Source: Azonexus sp.
GTDB lineage: Bacteria > Pseudomonadota > Gammaproteobacteria > Burkholderiales > Rhodocyclaceae
Length of the DNA: 5,469 nt
Assembly (NCBI GenBank): GCA_031285115.1
Contig: JAITWU010000172.1
Coordinates: 1-5,469, forward strand
Direction: 5' to 3'
Shown here piece after piece: positions 1 to 5,469 of this stretch (the stretch's first letter is position 1; each line of letters opens with the position of its first letter). A program made the translations under genes and the position numbers. The notes under the pieces were generated by a model that was given only the letters and a program-made list of their open reading frames with translations, was not told the origin of the DNA and ran no database searches.

Positions 1-666
1 TTTGCCGTCGACGCGCAGCGCCATTTTTTCCAGCGGGCCGCTCACGGCAAAACCCAGCGCCACCGGCTGCCCGGCGAGGCGGCTGGCGATTTCGCCCTGC
101 GCCGTCAGGGCGGGCGGCGCTGCGCCGTCGACCGTGGCGGCGGCCTGTAGCACGCTGTCGCCACTGACGGCCCGCCAGGCGTCGAGCCGGTGCTGGCGGC
201 CATCGCTCGCCAGGCGACCACTCACTTCGCTGAGCGTGATGAGGGCGTTGTAGTCGATCCGGGCGATGGCGAGGTCGTCGATGGCGACGGCCAGCGGCAA
301 CAGGAGGCTGGGCGGCGGCGTTGGCGGCGTGGCGCTCGGCTGGCTGATGATGGCGAGTTTGGCGCAGGCGACTCGGTCGATCTGCAAGCGGTTTTCCCAA
401 AGCGCCGCAGGCGACCAGTCGAGGCGCAGTTGCTCGATTTCGATTCGCAAATCGCCGTCGGCCCAGCGCAGTTTTTCAATCGCCAGCGGGCCAGCCAGCC
501 GTCCGCTCGCGCCGACGCTCTCAAGACGCTCGCCGGAAAAGGCGCTGACCAGCCGCAAGGCCGTTTGCAGGCCGCTTTCGCTCATCGTCAGCCAGACCAC
601 GCCGCCCGCCGTCAGCAGGAACAGCGCCAGCAGCGAAATGAGCGAAAGACGGACGGCGCGGCGCAT
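1..666 (-). CDS. tamB: TamB, N-terminal part (translocation and assembly module, runs off window)
   Basis: The frame is open from an ATG at 666 to the left edge, giving the first 222 residues of a protein normally well over 1000 residues long. It begins MRRAVRLSLISLLALFLL, a basic N-terminus followed by one hydrophobic signal-anchor helix (about residues 7-27). This fits the single inner-membrane anchor of TamB. After it comes SGLQTALRLVSAFSGERL and a run of alternating polar and hydrophobic short strands (for example LAIEKLRWADGDLRIEIEQL). This matches the start of E. coli TamB (TSGLHLVF..., then strand repeats) and the AsmA-like beta-taco fold. TamB spans the periplasm and works with TamA in outer-membrane protein assembly and lipid transport. 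The ATG lies one base after the tamA stop (TGACATG) and has no recognisable Shine-Dalgarno, so translation is probably coupled to tamA. The C-terminal DUF490/TamB domain lies outside the window. The call rests on the start, the anchor, the strand pattern and the tamA neighbour. Confidence 0.88.
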   Translation of the reverse strand, partial: MRRAVRLSLISLLALFLLTAGGVVWLTMSESGLQTALRLVSAFSGERLESVGASGRLAGPLAIEKLRWADGDLRIEIEQLRLDWSPAALWENRLQIDRVACAKLAIISQPSATPPTPPPSLLLPLAVAIDDLAIARIDYNALITLSEVSGRLASDGRQHRLDAWRAVSGDSVLQAAATVDGAAPPALTAQGEIASRLAGQPVALGFAVSGPLEKMALRVDGK

Positions 667-667
667 G

Positions 668-2341
668 TCAGAAGGCAATGGCGAGCGAAAAATGCAGATG
701 CAGGCGATGGTTCATCTCGCCATAGGCGAGATCGACGCCGAGCGGCCCGGCCGGGCTGCGCCAGCGCGCGCCGAGGCCGTAGCCGGTGGCGAGCCGGATG
801 GCGCGTAGCGCGTCGACGGCGTTGCCCGTATCGACAAAGGCGGCGAGGCCCCAACTGTCACCCAGCCAGTGCGTCAATTCGGCGCTGGCGATGCCGAGGT
901 AGCGGCCACCGGCGACGGCGGCCCCTTCTTTGACGCCGAGGCTTTGGTAGCCGTAGCCGCGAATCGAGCCGGTGCCGCCGGTGCGAAAGAGAAAATCCTG
1001 CGGCACGCGCTGGCGTGAATCGGCAAAGGTGCGGCCCAATTCGCCGCGCAGGGTCAATTGATTGGCGTCATTCAAAGGAATGAACTGCTGCCAGCGGCCA
1101 TGCAGGCGGAGGAAATTCTGGTCGGACAAAGCCGCCTTCGCGCCGCCGCCAACCTGCAACTGGAGCACGACGCCACGGCGCGGGTCGAGCAGGTCATCGA
1201 CCTGCCGCCAGGTCCACAGCGCATTGGGCGTCAGCGCCCGGCTGGTGACTTTGTCCGCGCCATCAGCTTCGCGCTGCTCGCGCTGCCAGAAAAGCGACAG
1301 GCGCTGTTCGATACTGCCGCGCTGCTGGATGCTCTGGACGCCGAAGGCGTAGCGGTCGGTTTTGAGTTTTTCGATGTCGGTTTTTTCATTGACCGCGCCA
1401 AAACCATTGCGCCGGTCACGTTCATCCGGCGGCAGAAAAATATCGGCAAAGAGCAATTGCCGCTTCTGCTCCAGACGCAGGCCGCTGTCGAGCGACCAGG
1501 CTTGGCCCGCCAGATTGGGCGTGTGGTAATTGGCTTCGACCCGCCCGCCGGTGTTGGAGCTGAAACCGCCGCCAAAGCTCACGCGGTGCGGCTGGCGCTC
1601 GCGCACCTCGACTTTGAGCGGAGCGGTGATGCTGCCATCGGCGTTGGTTTCGCCCGCCGCCAGATCGAGTCCGGCGCGCACCGTCCGGAAATACGGCGTC
1701 GCCCGCAATTTGGCCTGCAATTCCTGGAGACGGGTTTCGTCGTAAGGGTCGCCCGGCTTGATCCGGCGGTTGTAACGCGGGATCAAATCCGGCGGGTAGT
1801 TTTCCACACCGTTGATCTGCAATTCGCCGAAACGGTAATAGGGGCCAGCGTCGTACTGCGCGGTGAGATTGGCGCGTTGATGCTCGCTGTCGATGTCGGC
1901 GAGGCTGTTGACCAGCCGCGCTCCCGGATGGCCGCTGGCTAAAAGATCGGCGAGCAGGCGCTGTTTGGCGAGACTCCAGTCATCCTGACGGAAAGGCTGG
2001 CCGACCGGCAGTTGCCAGCTTTCGCGCAAGCGCCGCTGGCGGGCTGCGTCCACCGCGCCGTCGATGGCGATATGGACTTCGCCGACCACGGTGCGCGGGC
2101 CGGGGTCGATTTTCAGTCGCGGTGTCTTGTCGCTATCGACAAATTCGATCTGCGGCGAAAAATAGCCTTCGGTCGCCAGCAGTTGCCGCACCGCCTCCGC
2201 CTGTTGCGCCGACAATTCATCGAGCGCCGCCCGATGCGGCTCGATGAGGCGGACGATGGCCGCTGGCGCGTCCACTTCCAGCGCCGCCGCCGGAGTAACG
2301 GCAAGGAAACCGAACAGCGGCAGGCAGCAGCGGCAGAACAT
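668..2341 (-). CDS. tamA: TamA, Omp85-family outer-membrane assembly factor
   Basis: This encodes 557 residues, close to E. coli TamA (577). It starts with a short signal peptide (MFCRCCLPLFGFLAVTPAAA, likely cleaved near residue 20). Three POTRA-like domains follow at about 21-85, 86-165 and 166-248; the third has the typical YYRFGELQINGVENYP start and KLRATPYFRTV end. The C-terminal barrel (about 250-557) opens with RVSFGGGFSSNTGGRVEANY. It carries the Omp85 loop-6 motif as GGTGSIRGYGYQSLG (SIRGY at 459-463) and the late-barrel stretch GLGARWRSPAGPLGVDLAYG, and ends in a terminal Phe as outer-membrane barrels do. TamA pairs with TamB, whose gene follows directly. I chose the ATG at 2341; a TTG one codon earlier (2344) would add one residue. 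The ATG shares its A with the TGA of the upstream gene, indicating an operon and likely translational coupling. The signal peptide is odd in having three cysteines at residues 3, 5 and 6, but there is no lipobox. A BamA-like paralogue is less likely because there are three POTRAs, not five. Confidence 0.93.
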   Translation of the reverse strand: MFCRCCLPLFGFLAVTPAAALEVDAPAAIVRLIEPHRAALDELSAQQAEAVRQLLATEGYFSPQIEFVDSDKTPRLKIDPGPRTVVGEVHIAIDGAVDAARQRRLRESWQLPVGQPFRQDDWSLAKQRLLADLLASGHPGARLVNSLADIDSEHQRANLTAQYDAGPYYRFGELQINGVENYPPDLIPRYNRRIKPGDPYDETRLQELQAKLRATPYFRTVRAGLDLAAGETNADGSITAPLKVEVRERQPHRVSFGGGFSSNTGGRVEANYHTPNLAGQAWSLDSGLRLEQKRQLLFADIFLPPDERDRRNGFGAVNEKTDIEKLKTDRYAFGVQSIQQRGSIEQRLSLFWQREQREADGADKVTSRALTPNALWTWRQVDDLLDPRRGVVLQLQVGGGAKAALSDQNFLRLHGRWQQFIPLNDANQLTLRGELGRTFADSRQRVPQDFLFRTGGTGSIRGYGYQSLGVKEGAAVAGGRYLGIASAELTHWLGDSWGLAAFVDTGNAVDALRAIRLATGYGLGARWRSPAGPLGVDLAYGEMNHRLHLHFSLAIAF

Positions 2342-4416
2342 CAATCGCCCGCCCCCGGCGGCGTTTCCGTCGTCGGCAGGCGGCGCGGCAGGAGAAAACT
2401 GCGCGGCTCGGCGCGAAAGCGTCGGCCAATCGCCCGCGCCAGCGCCCCCCAGTGGGTAAAGCGGATGCGCCGCGCGCCGAGCGCCGTGCGTAGCGCCAGC
2501 GAAAAACTGACGACGAGATTGGTGAGGCCAATGGCGGCAACGCCAAGGGCCGCGAAAAACACGACATGCAGCGACAGGGCGAAGTCGGCGCTGTGCAGCG
2601 CATAACCGAGATTGGCGCTGGCAAAGGCAATGTGGCGAATATCGAGCGGCAGGCCAAGAATGGCGCCGATGACGCCGGTCGAGCCGAGCATACAGCCAAA
2701 GAGAAAATTACCCATGATGCCGCCCAAGCGGTTTTCGATATACATACCGACACGTCCGGCCCGCGCCGCCCCGGCAAGCCGCCGCAACCAGCCGAGATGG
2801 CCGATGCGGCGGCCAATGTCGGCGTAAGCGGCGCGGTTGTCGAAATAGCCCGAAATGAGACCGGAGAGAAAAAGGTAAAACCCGGCAATGGCGGCATGGG
2901 GAATGGCCCAGCCGTGCGGATCGAGATCAGCCAGCAGATGCGCCCCCCGTTCCGGCGTCACCGGCGGCGCGCCGAACAGTTGCGTCAAGCCGATCGACAC
3001 CGCAATGGCCACCGGCAGCGCCATCATCACATTGCCAGCAATGGCCGCCAGTTGGCTGCGGCAGACGGCGGCAACGACATCGACCACGCGCTCGATGTCG
3101 GCGGCGCGGGTCGGCTTGATGTCGCCGAGCAGCCCGGCCAGCACCTGCGCCGTCATCGCCGGTTGCTTGGTGGCGACCGTCAGGCCAAAAAGAAAAATGG
3201 CGACGAAACCCAGCCCGTAAATCATGCTGAACAAAAAAGCCTGAACGAACAGCGGCGCGCCGAGTCCGGCGGCAAAAATTTTGAGGAGCGCCATGATGCC
3301 GATGAGGATGCCGCCGCCCGCCGCCGACAGCCACATCTGGCGATAATCGGCTGGCGTGTCGCAAATGTAGTGCTCGCCCGAATGCGCGGCGTTTTCGGTC
3401 ACGCGCACGGCGAGCAGGTGCGACAGTTGCGTCATGTAAAAACGCAGGCTGTTGCGCCGGTTTTCGGTAATGAAGGCGGCGTGGGCGAAAGTCGCCCAGC
3501 CATTGATCGCTTGCGTCCGTCGCCCCGGCTCCAGATCGTTGGCGAGAATATCGACCAGTTGCTGCAAACGTTCCAGACTCTGCTCGCTGCGCGTCAGGAG
3601 GTAAGAAAGATGCAAACTGGTGCCCACCGTCAGCGCCCGGCGGCGGATGCGCTGCAAAGTCTTGACGCACTGGTCGGCAATCACCAGCAACTGGCTGCCG
3701 TCATCGGCCTTTTCCTCCCGCTGGTCGAGGACGCGGCGCAGCGAGGCGGTGAACTCCTGCGCCTCCGCCGAAAGCGCGATGAAACAGGGGCGGTCGTCAT
3801 CGAAATCGGGCGAAGCGCGCATCAACTCGCTTTCCACCCCGAGGCCGCTGACGCGGTGGGCGAGCAACAGCACGGCGTCGAGCATCTGCTCCTGGACGCC
3901 GCGCCAGTCGATATCCGGCCCCTCGCCCAGCGGCTCGATGATTTCCCACAAGCGTCGGCTCTGCTCGGTCGCCGTTTGCGCCAGCCAGCGCCAGTCGTCG
4001 GCGCGGTCGAAAATGATGTGCAGGCAATCTTTCAGCCGCCGTTCATCGGCCACCTCCGGCAGCAGACGATGGCCGATGATGCGCCACCATTCAGAAAAAA
4101 AGCCGGTGCCGGGCAGAATGCCGCTATCGGTAAAAAAGGTCAGCAAATGGCGGGTGGCGAGAAAATGCGCGACATGACGGCCAAAAGCCGCCCGCAGCGC
4201 CGGATCGGCCTCCAGTTGATCGAGCATCAGCGCGTAACGGCTGTTGGCGCCATCATCGTCGCGCCGCCCGGGGCGAATGACCGCCACCAGCCGCCGCAGC
4301 AGGGCCAGGGTATCGGCCTCCGGATCGCGGAAGGCGTCGAGCGTCGCGGCGATCACTTCGGCGGTCGACAACGGCGAGCCGAACAGGGCGCGCAGGCGGG
4401 TCAGTAATCCTCTCAT
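2341..4416 (-). CDS. Polytopic membrane protein of the 'site-specific recombinase' (SpecificRecomb) family
   Basis: This encodes 691 residues. The N-terminal half (1-355) is hydrophilic and probably helical and cytoplasmic; it includes the aromatic stretch FFTDSGILPGTGFFSEWWR at about 94-112. The C-terminal half has about six hydrophobic helices (roughly 363-381, 388-412, 458-480, 503-523, 565-588, 615-640) with a conserved-looking GYFDNRAAYADIGRRIGHL loop at 523-541. From memory this matches PF10136/COG4389, proteins annotated as 'site-specific recombinase' (Gcr in Neisseria). I see no serine- or tyrosine-recombinase catalytic pattern and no DNA-binding domain, so that name looks historical and the true function is unknown. 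The only in-frame start is the ATG at 4416, since a TAA lies five codons upstream. No good Shine-Dalgarno precedes it; an AGAGGA lies just inside the coding sequence. Its stop overlaps the tamA start by one base, so it is the first gene of a tamAB operon and an envelope-related role is a reasonable inference. Confidence 0.85.
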   Translation of the reverse strand: MRGLLTRLRALFGSPLSTAEVIAATLDAFRDPEADTLALLRRLVAVIRPGRRDDDGANSRYALMLDQLEADPALRAAFGRHVAHFLATRHLLTFFTDSGILPGTGFFSEWWRIIGHRLLPEVADERRLKDCLHIIFDRADDWRWLAQTATEQSRRLWEIIEPLGEGPDIDWRGVQEQMLDAVLLLAHRVSGLGVESELMRASPDFDDDRPCFIALSAEAQEFTASLRRVLDQREEKADDGSQLLVIADQCVKTLQRIRRRALTVGTSLHLSYLLTRSEQSLERLQQLVDILANDLEPGRRTQAINGWATFAHAAFITENRRNSLRFYMTQLSHLLAVRVTENAAHSGEHYICDTPADYRQMWLSAAGGGILIGIMALLKIFAAGLGAPLFVQAFLFSMIYGLGFVAIFLFGLTVATKQPAMTAQVLAGLLGDIKPTRAADIERVVDVVAAVCRSQLAAIAGNVMMALPVAIAVSIGLTQLFGAPPVTPERGAHLLADLDPHGWAIPHAAIAGFYLFLSGLISGYFDNRAAYADIGRRIGHLGWLRRLAGAARAGRVGMYIENRLGGIMGNFLFGCMLGSTGVIGAILGLPLDIRHIAFASANLGYALHSADFALSLHVVFFAALGVAAIGLTNLVVSFSLALRTALGARRIRFTHWGALARAIGRRFRAEPRSFLLPRRLPTTETPPGAGD

Positions 4417-4458
4417 CGTGTTGCGGCGTTAAAACGCTGTGGTAAAAATCCAGCCTCT

Positions 4459-4464
4459 ATCATA
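4459..4464 (-). promoter_or_regulatory. Candidate -10 box for the minus-strand membrane-protein/tamAB operon
   Basis: Read on the minus strand the bases are TATGAT, five of six matches to the sigma-70 -10 consensus. The box lies 42 bases before the ATG at 4416, which would give a 5' leader of roughly 35 bases. At the proper distance upstream (16-18 bases) there is only CGGCTG-like sequence, a poor -35 box, and no TGn extension is seen. It is the best -10 match on this strand in the gap, but weak evidence alone. Confidence 0.27.
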
Positions 4465-4474
4465 AATGACCGGA

Positions 4475-4500
4475 AAAGCCACAGCCGGGCTTTCCTTTTT
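4475..4500 (+). terminator. Terminator-like hairpin in the divergent intergenic region
   Basis: AAAGCC (4475-4480) pairs with GGCTTT (4488-4493) around a seven-base loop. The T-rich tail CCTTTTT (4494-4500) follows on the plus strand. The shape is that of a modest intrinsic terminator reading rightwards, yet no plus-strand gene ends before it in this window. It could be an attenuator in the leader of the OmpA-like gene if that promoter lies upstream of about 4470, a barrier between the divergent units, or a relic of an earlier gene order. The stem is only six perfect pairs, so function is uncertain. Confidence 0.35.
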
Positions 4501-4580
4501 GCCGCTGCTGACCGACAATGCCGCGTCGCAGCAATCAACGCAAAAACGGCGTTCCCTTGCGCACAACCACCTTCATCAAT

Positions 4581-4584
4581 AGGA
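4581..4584 (+). promoter_or_regulatory. Shine-Dalgarno of the OmpA-like gene
   Basis: AGGA lies 11 bases before the ATG at 4596, slightly longer than the usual spacing. It supports 4596 over the in-frame ATG at 4518, because it falls inside the longer reading and only makes sense as a ribosome site for the shorter one. The ATG at 4596 also begins a textbook signal peptide. Confidence 0.6.
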
Positions 4585-4595
4585 ACCACGAAATC

Positions 4596-5267
4596 ATGAA
4601 TATCCTGAAAAAATCCCTGCTCGTGGCCCTGCTGGCCGGTGTCGGCGTTGCCGCCACGGCCCAGGAGCGCGTTTATGTCATCGACCAGCGCGATGTGGTC
4701 GCCCGCAGCGGCTTCGGCCTGTGCTGGCGCACCGGCTACTGGACGCCTGCCGCCGCCGCCGCCGACAAGGGCGGTTGCGAGTGCGACAAGGACCTGCTGC
4801 CGAAGGAAGTCTGTGAAGGCAAGGCCGCCCCCGCGCCTGTCGCCGCTGGCCCTGCCGCCGCGCCGGTCGCCGCCGGACCGAAGCCCGCCGCCGAAAAAGT
4901 GACGGTCGCCGCCGACGCCCTCTTTGATTTCAACAAAGCCGTGCTGCGCCCCGAAGGCAAGGCCAAGCTCGACGAAGTCGCCGCCAAGTCCGGCGCCATC
5001 AAGCTCGAAGTCATCACCGCCGTCGGCCACACCGACCGCATCGGCGGCGACGCTTACAACCAGAAGCTCTCCGAGCGCCGCGCCCAGGCCGTCAAGGATT
5101 ATCTGGTCGGCAAAGGCATCGCCGCTGACCGCATCTACACCGAAGGCAAGGGCAAAACCCAGCCGGTGACCGGCGACAAGTGCAAGGGCAACGCCAAGAC
5201 CAAGGCCCTCATCGACTGCCTGCAACCGGATCGCCGCGTCGATATCGAACTCATCGGCAACAAGTAA
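4596..5267 (+). CDS. OmpA-family peptidoglycan-binding outer-membrane protein, RmpM-like
   Basis: This encodes 223 residues. Residues 1-22 form a signal peptide (MNILKKSLLVALLAGVGVAA then TA) with an Ala-Thr-Ala cleavage site before Gln23. The short N-terminal segment (23-75) contains SGFGLCWRTGYW, like NYGECWKNAYF in Neisseria RmpM, and cysteines at 43, 61, 63 and 73. An Ala/Pro linker (about 76-99) carries APVAAGP twice. The OmpA C-terminal domain (about 100-223) has LFDFNKAVLRPEG, then GHTDRIGGDAYNQKLSERRA. Asp147 and Arg162 match the pair that binds diaminopimelate in E. coli OmpA (D271, R286; same 15-residue spacing). C196 and C208 fit the conserved disulfide before PDRRVDIEL. There is no N-terminal beta-barrel, so it probably ties the outer membrane to the cell wall, perhaps with porins as RmpM does. 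The longer reading from 4518 adds 26 charged residues and spoils the signal peptide. A strong terminator follows 33 bases after the stop, so it appears monocistronic. Confidence 0.93.
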   Translation: MNILKKSLLVALLAGVGVAATAQERVYVIDQRDVVARSGFGLCWRTGYWTPAAAAADKGGCECDKDLLPKEVCEGKAAPAPVAAGPAAAPVAAGPKPAAEKVTVAADALFDFNKAVLRPEGKAKLDEVAAKSGAIKLEVITAVGHTDRIGGDAYNQKLSERRAQAVKDYLVGKGIAADRIYTEGKGKTQPVTGDKCKGNAKTKALIDCLQPDRRVDIELIGNK

Positions 5268-5300
5268 GACGCCGCTGCGGCAACGCAGCAAGGCCAACCC

Positions 5301-5337
5301 AAACAAAGCCCGGCTTGAAGCCGGGCTTTGTTTTTTT
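5301..5337 (+). terminator. Strong intrinsic terminator after the OmpA-like gene
   Basis: The arms AAAGCCCGGC (5305-5314) and GCCGGGCTTT (5320-5329) pair perfectly around TTGAA. Flanking AAAC/GTTT bases extend the pairing to 5301-5333. Seven consecutive T's (5331-5337) follow on the plus strand. The hairpin starts 33 bases after the stop codon of the OmpA-like gene. This is a textbook rho-independent terminator for an abundant outer-membrane protein gene. The minus-strand side has only a short broken T run, so it is mainly one-directional. Confidence 0.93.
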
Positions 5338-5373
5338 GTAACTCCCCGAAAACAGGGCAATCGCATGAATGAC

Positions 5374-5421
5374 GTAGGGGCGGCATTCTGCCGCCAGCGG
5401 GCGACTAAAAGTCGCCCCTAC
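5374..5421. repeat. Double-hairpin intergenic element with GTAGGGGCG / CGCCCCTAC ends
   Basis: The element is bounded by a perfect nine-base inverted repeat, GTAGGGGCG (5374-5382) and CGCCCCTAC (5413-5421). Inside are two separate hairpins. GGCGGCA-TTC-TGCCGCC (5379-5395) has a stem of 7 and loop of 3. GGGCGACT-AAA-AGTCGCCC (5399-5417) has a stem of 8 and loop of 3. The inner hairpins and the outer pairing compete for some bases, so it can fold as one long stem or as two stem-loops closed by GTAG/CTAC. From memory, GTAGGGGC-bounded palindromes recur between genes in many bacterial genomes, so a dispersed repeat of REP or miniature-element type is likely. Only one copy is visible here. No T tract follows directly, so it is not an obvious terminator. 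Confidence 0.6.
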
Positions 5422-5469
5422 AACACCCTTTTTCTCCCTCATGGGCTTTTTGCAGCGGATAAAAACGGT

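Larger units (their letters stand above)
4417..4595. promoter_or_regulatory. Divergent intergenic region between the membrane-protein/tamAB cluster and the OmpA-like gene
   Basis: These 179 bases separate two divergent start codons, so they must hold promoters for both directions unless one gene is read from further away. The part up to about 4500 is richer in A/T than the flanking genes. Candidate plus-strand elements for the OmpA-like gene are weak: TTGCGG (4421-4426), a 16-base spacer and TAAAAA (4443-4448), or TATCAT at 4458-4463. A small inverted repeat GCGTT-AA-AACGC (4426-4437) sits between the first pair of elements and close to the minus-strand start, and could be an operator. None of these is strong enough to call a transcription start. 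An in-frame ATG at 4518 exists but is not the likely start of the OmpA-like gene. Confidence 0.5.

Noticed and set aside
190..933. A 247-codon plus-strand open frame across the tamA/tamB junction
   Set aside because: The product is almost entirely Arg, Gln, Ala and Gly without domain features, and it lies opposite well-supported tamA and tamB coding sequence.
1058..1942. A 294-codon open frame on the plus strand, antisense to tamA
   Set aside because: tamA has clear POTRA, loop-6 and barrel motifs over the same bases, while the antisense frame has no recognisable motif, ribosome site or neighbour.
2566..4407. A 613-codon open frame on the plus strand, antisense to the membrane-protein gene
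   Set aside because: Its translation is a low-complexity mix rich in Arg, Gln, Gly and Ala with no hydrophobic segments or domain pattern. It mirrors the GC-rich codon positions of the real gene on the other strand, a common artefact in GC-rich DNA.
4518..4595. An upstream ATG giving a 26-residue N-terminal extension of the OmpA-like protein
   Set aside because: The extension is charged and would bury a clear signal peptide. A Shine-Dalgarno sits in front of the ATG at 4596 instead.
4842..4887. A tandem repeat in the linker of the OmpA-like gene (APVAAGP twice)
   Set aside because: It is a normal Ala/Pro linker repeat in this family with diverged codons between the two copies, not a separate repeat element or a slippage tract.
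4413..5366. A 317-codon minus-strand open frame antisense to the OmpA-like gene
   Set aside because: It starts beyond the terminator of the OmpA-like gene, crosses the intergenic promoter region and overlaps the start of the membrane-protein gene. Its Gly/Val/Asp-rich product looks like the antisense of an OmpA domain.
5436..5455. A possible second terminator, CCC-TCAT-GGG followed by CTTTTT, near the right edge
   Set aside because: The stem is only three base pairs, too short to be credible, and no gene ends just before it.

Overview
The window looks like chromosomal DNA of a GC-rich betaproteobacterium. Three things point there: an OmpA-family protein without a beta-barrel that resembles Neisseria RmpM, a large membrane protein of the 'SpecificRecomb' family (as I recall, mainly betaproteobacterial), and the strong GC bias at third codon positions. 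A Rhodocyclales-type organism is a plausible guess, but the sequence alone does not settle genus or order. Nothing in the coding part suggests recent transfer.

Layout: positions 4416 down to 1 on the minus strand hold a very tight three-gene cluster. It runs, in transcription order, as a 691-residue polytopic membrane protein of the so-called site-specific recombinase family (4416-2341), tamA (2341-668) and the N-terminal part of tamB (666-1, running off the left edge). The first two genes share one base (TGATG) and tamA and tamB are one base apart (TGACATG), so the three are almost certainly co-transcribed and probably translationally coupled. TamA is an Omp85-family outer-membrane barrel with three POTRA domains. 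TamB is its inner-membrane-anchored, periplasm-spanning partner. Together they form the translocation and assembly module, implicated in outer-membrane protein insertion and phospholipid transport.

Positions 4417-4595 are a divergent intergenic region that must carry the promoters for the minus-strand cluster and for the plus-strand gene. It also contains a terminator-like hairpin. Positions 4596-5267 on the plus strand encode a 223-residue OmpA/RmpM-type protein: a signal peptide, a short cysteine-containing N-terminal segment, an Ala/Pro linker and a peptidoglycan-binding OmpA domain with its key Asp and Arg present. A strong intrinsic terminator follows at 5301-5337.

Positions 5338-5469 contain no gene I can support. 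They hold a compact element of two hairpins bounded by GTAGGGGCG / CGCCCCTAC (5374-5421), which looks like a dispersed intergenic repeat. The last 48 bases show nothing recognisable.

The common theme is the cell envelope: outer-membrane assembly (TamAB), anchoring of the outer membrane to peptidoglycan (OmpA-like), and an unexplained inner-membrane protein tied to TamAB by gene overlap. I see no clear new system. The most useful lead is that the 'recombinase' label on the membrane protein is not supported by its sequence or its context.
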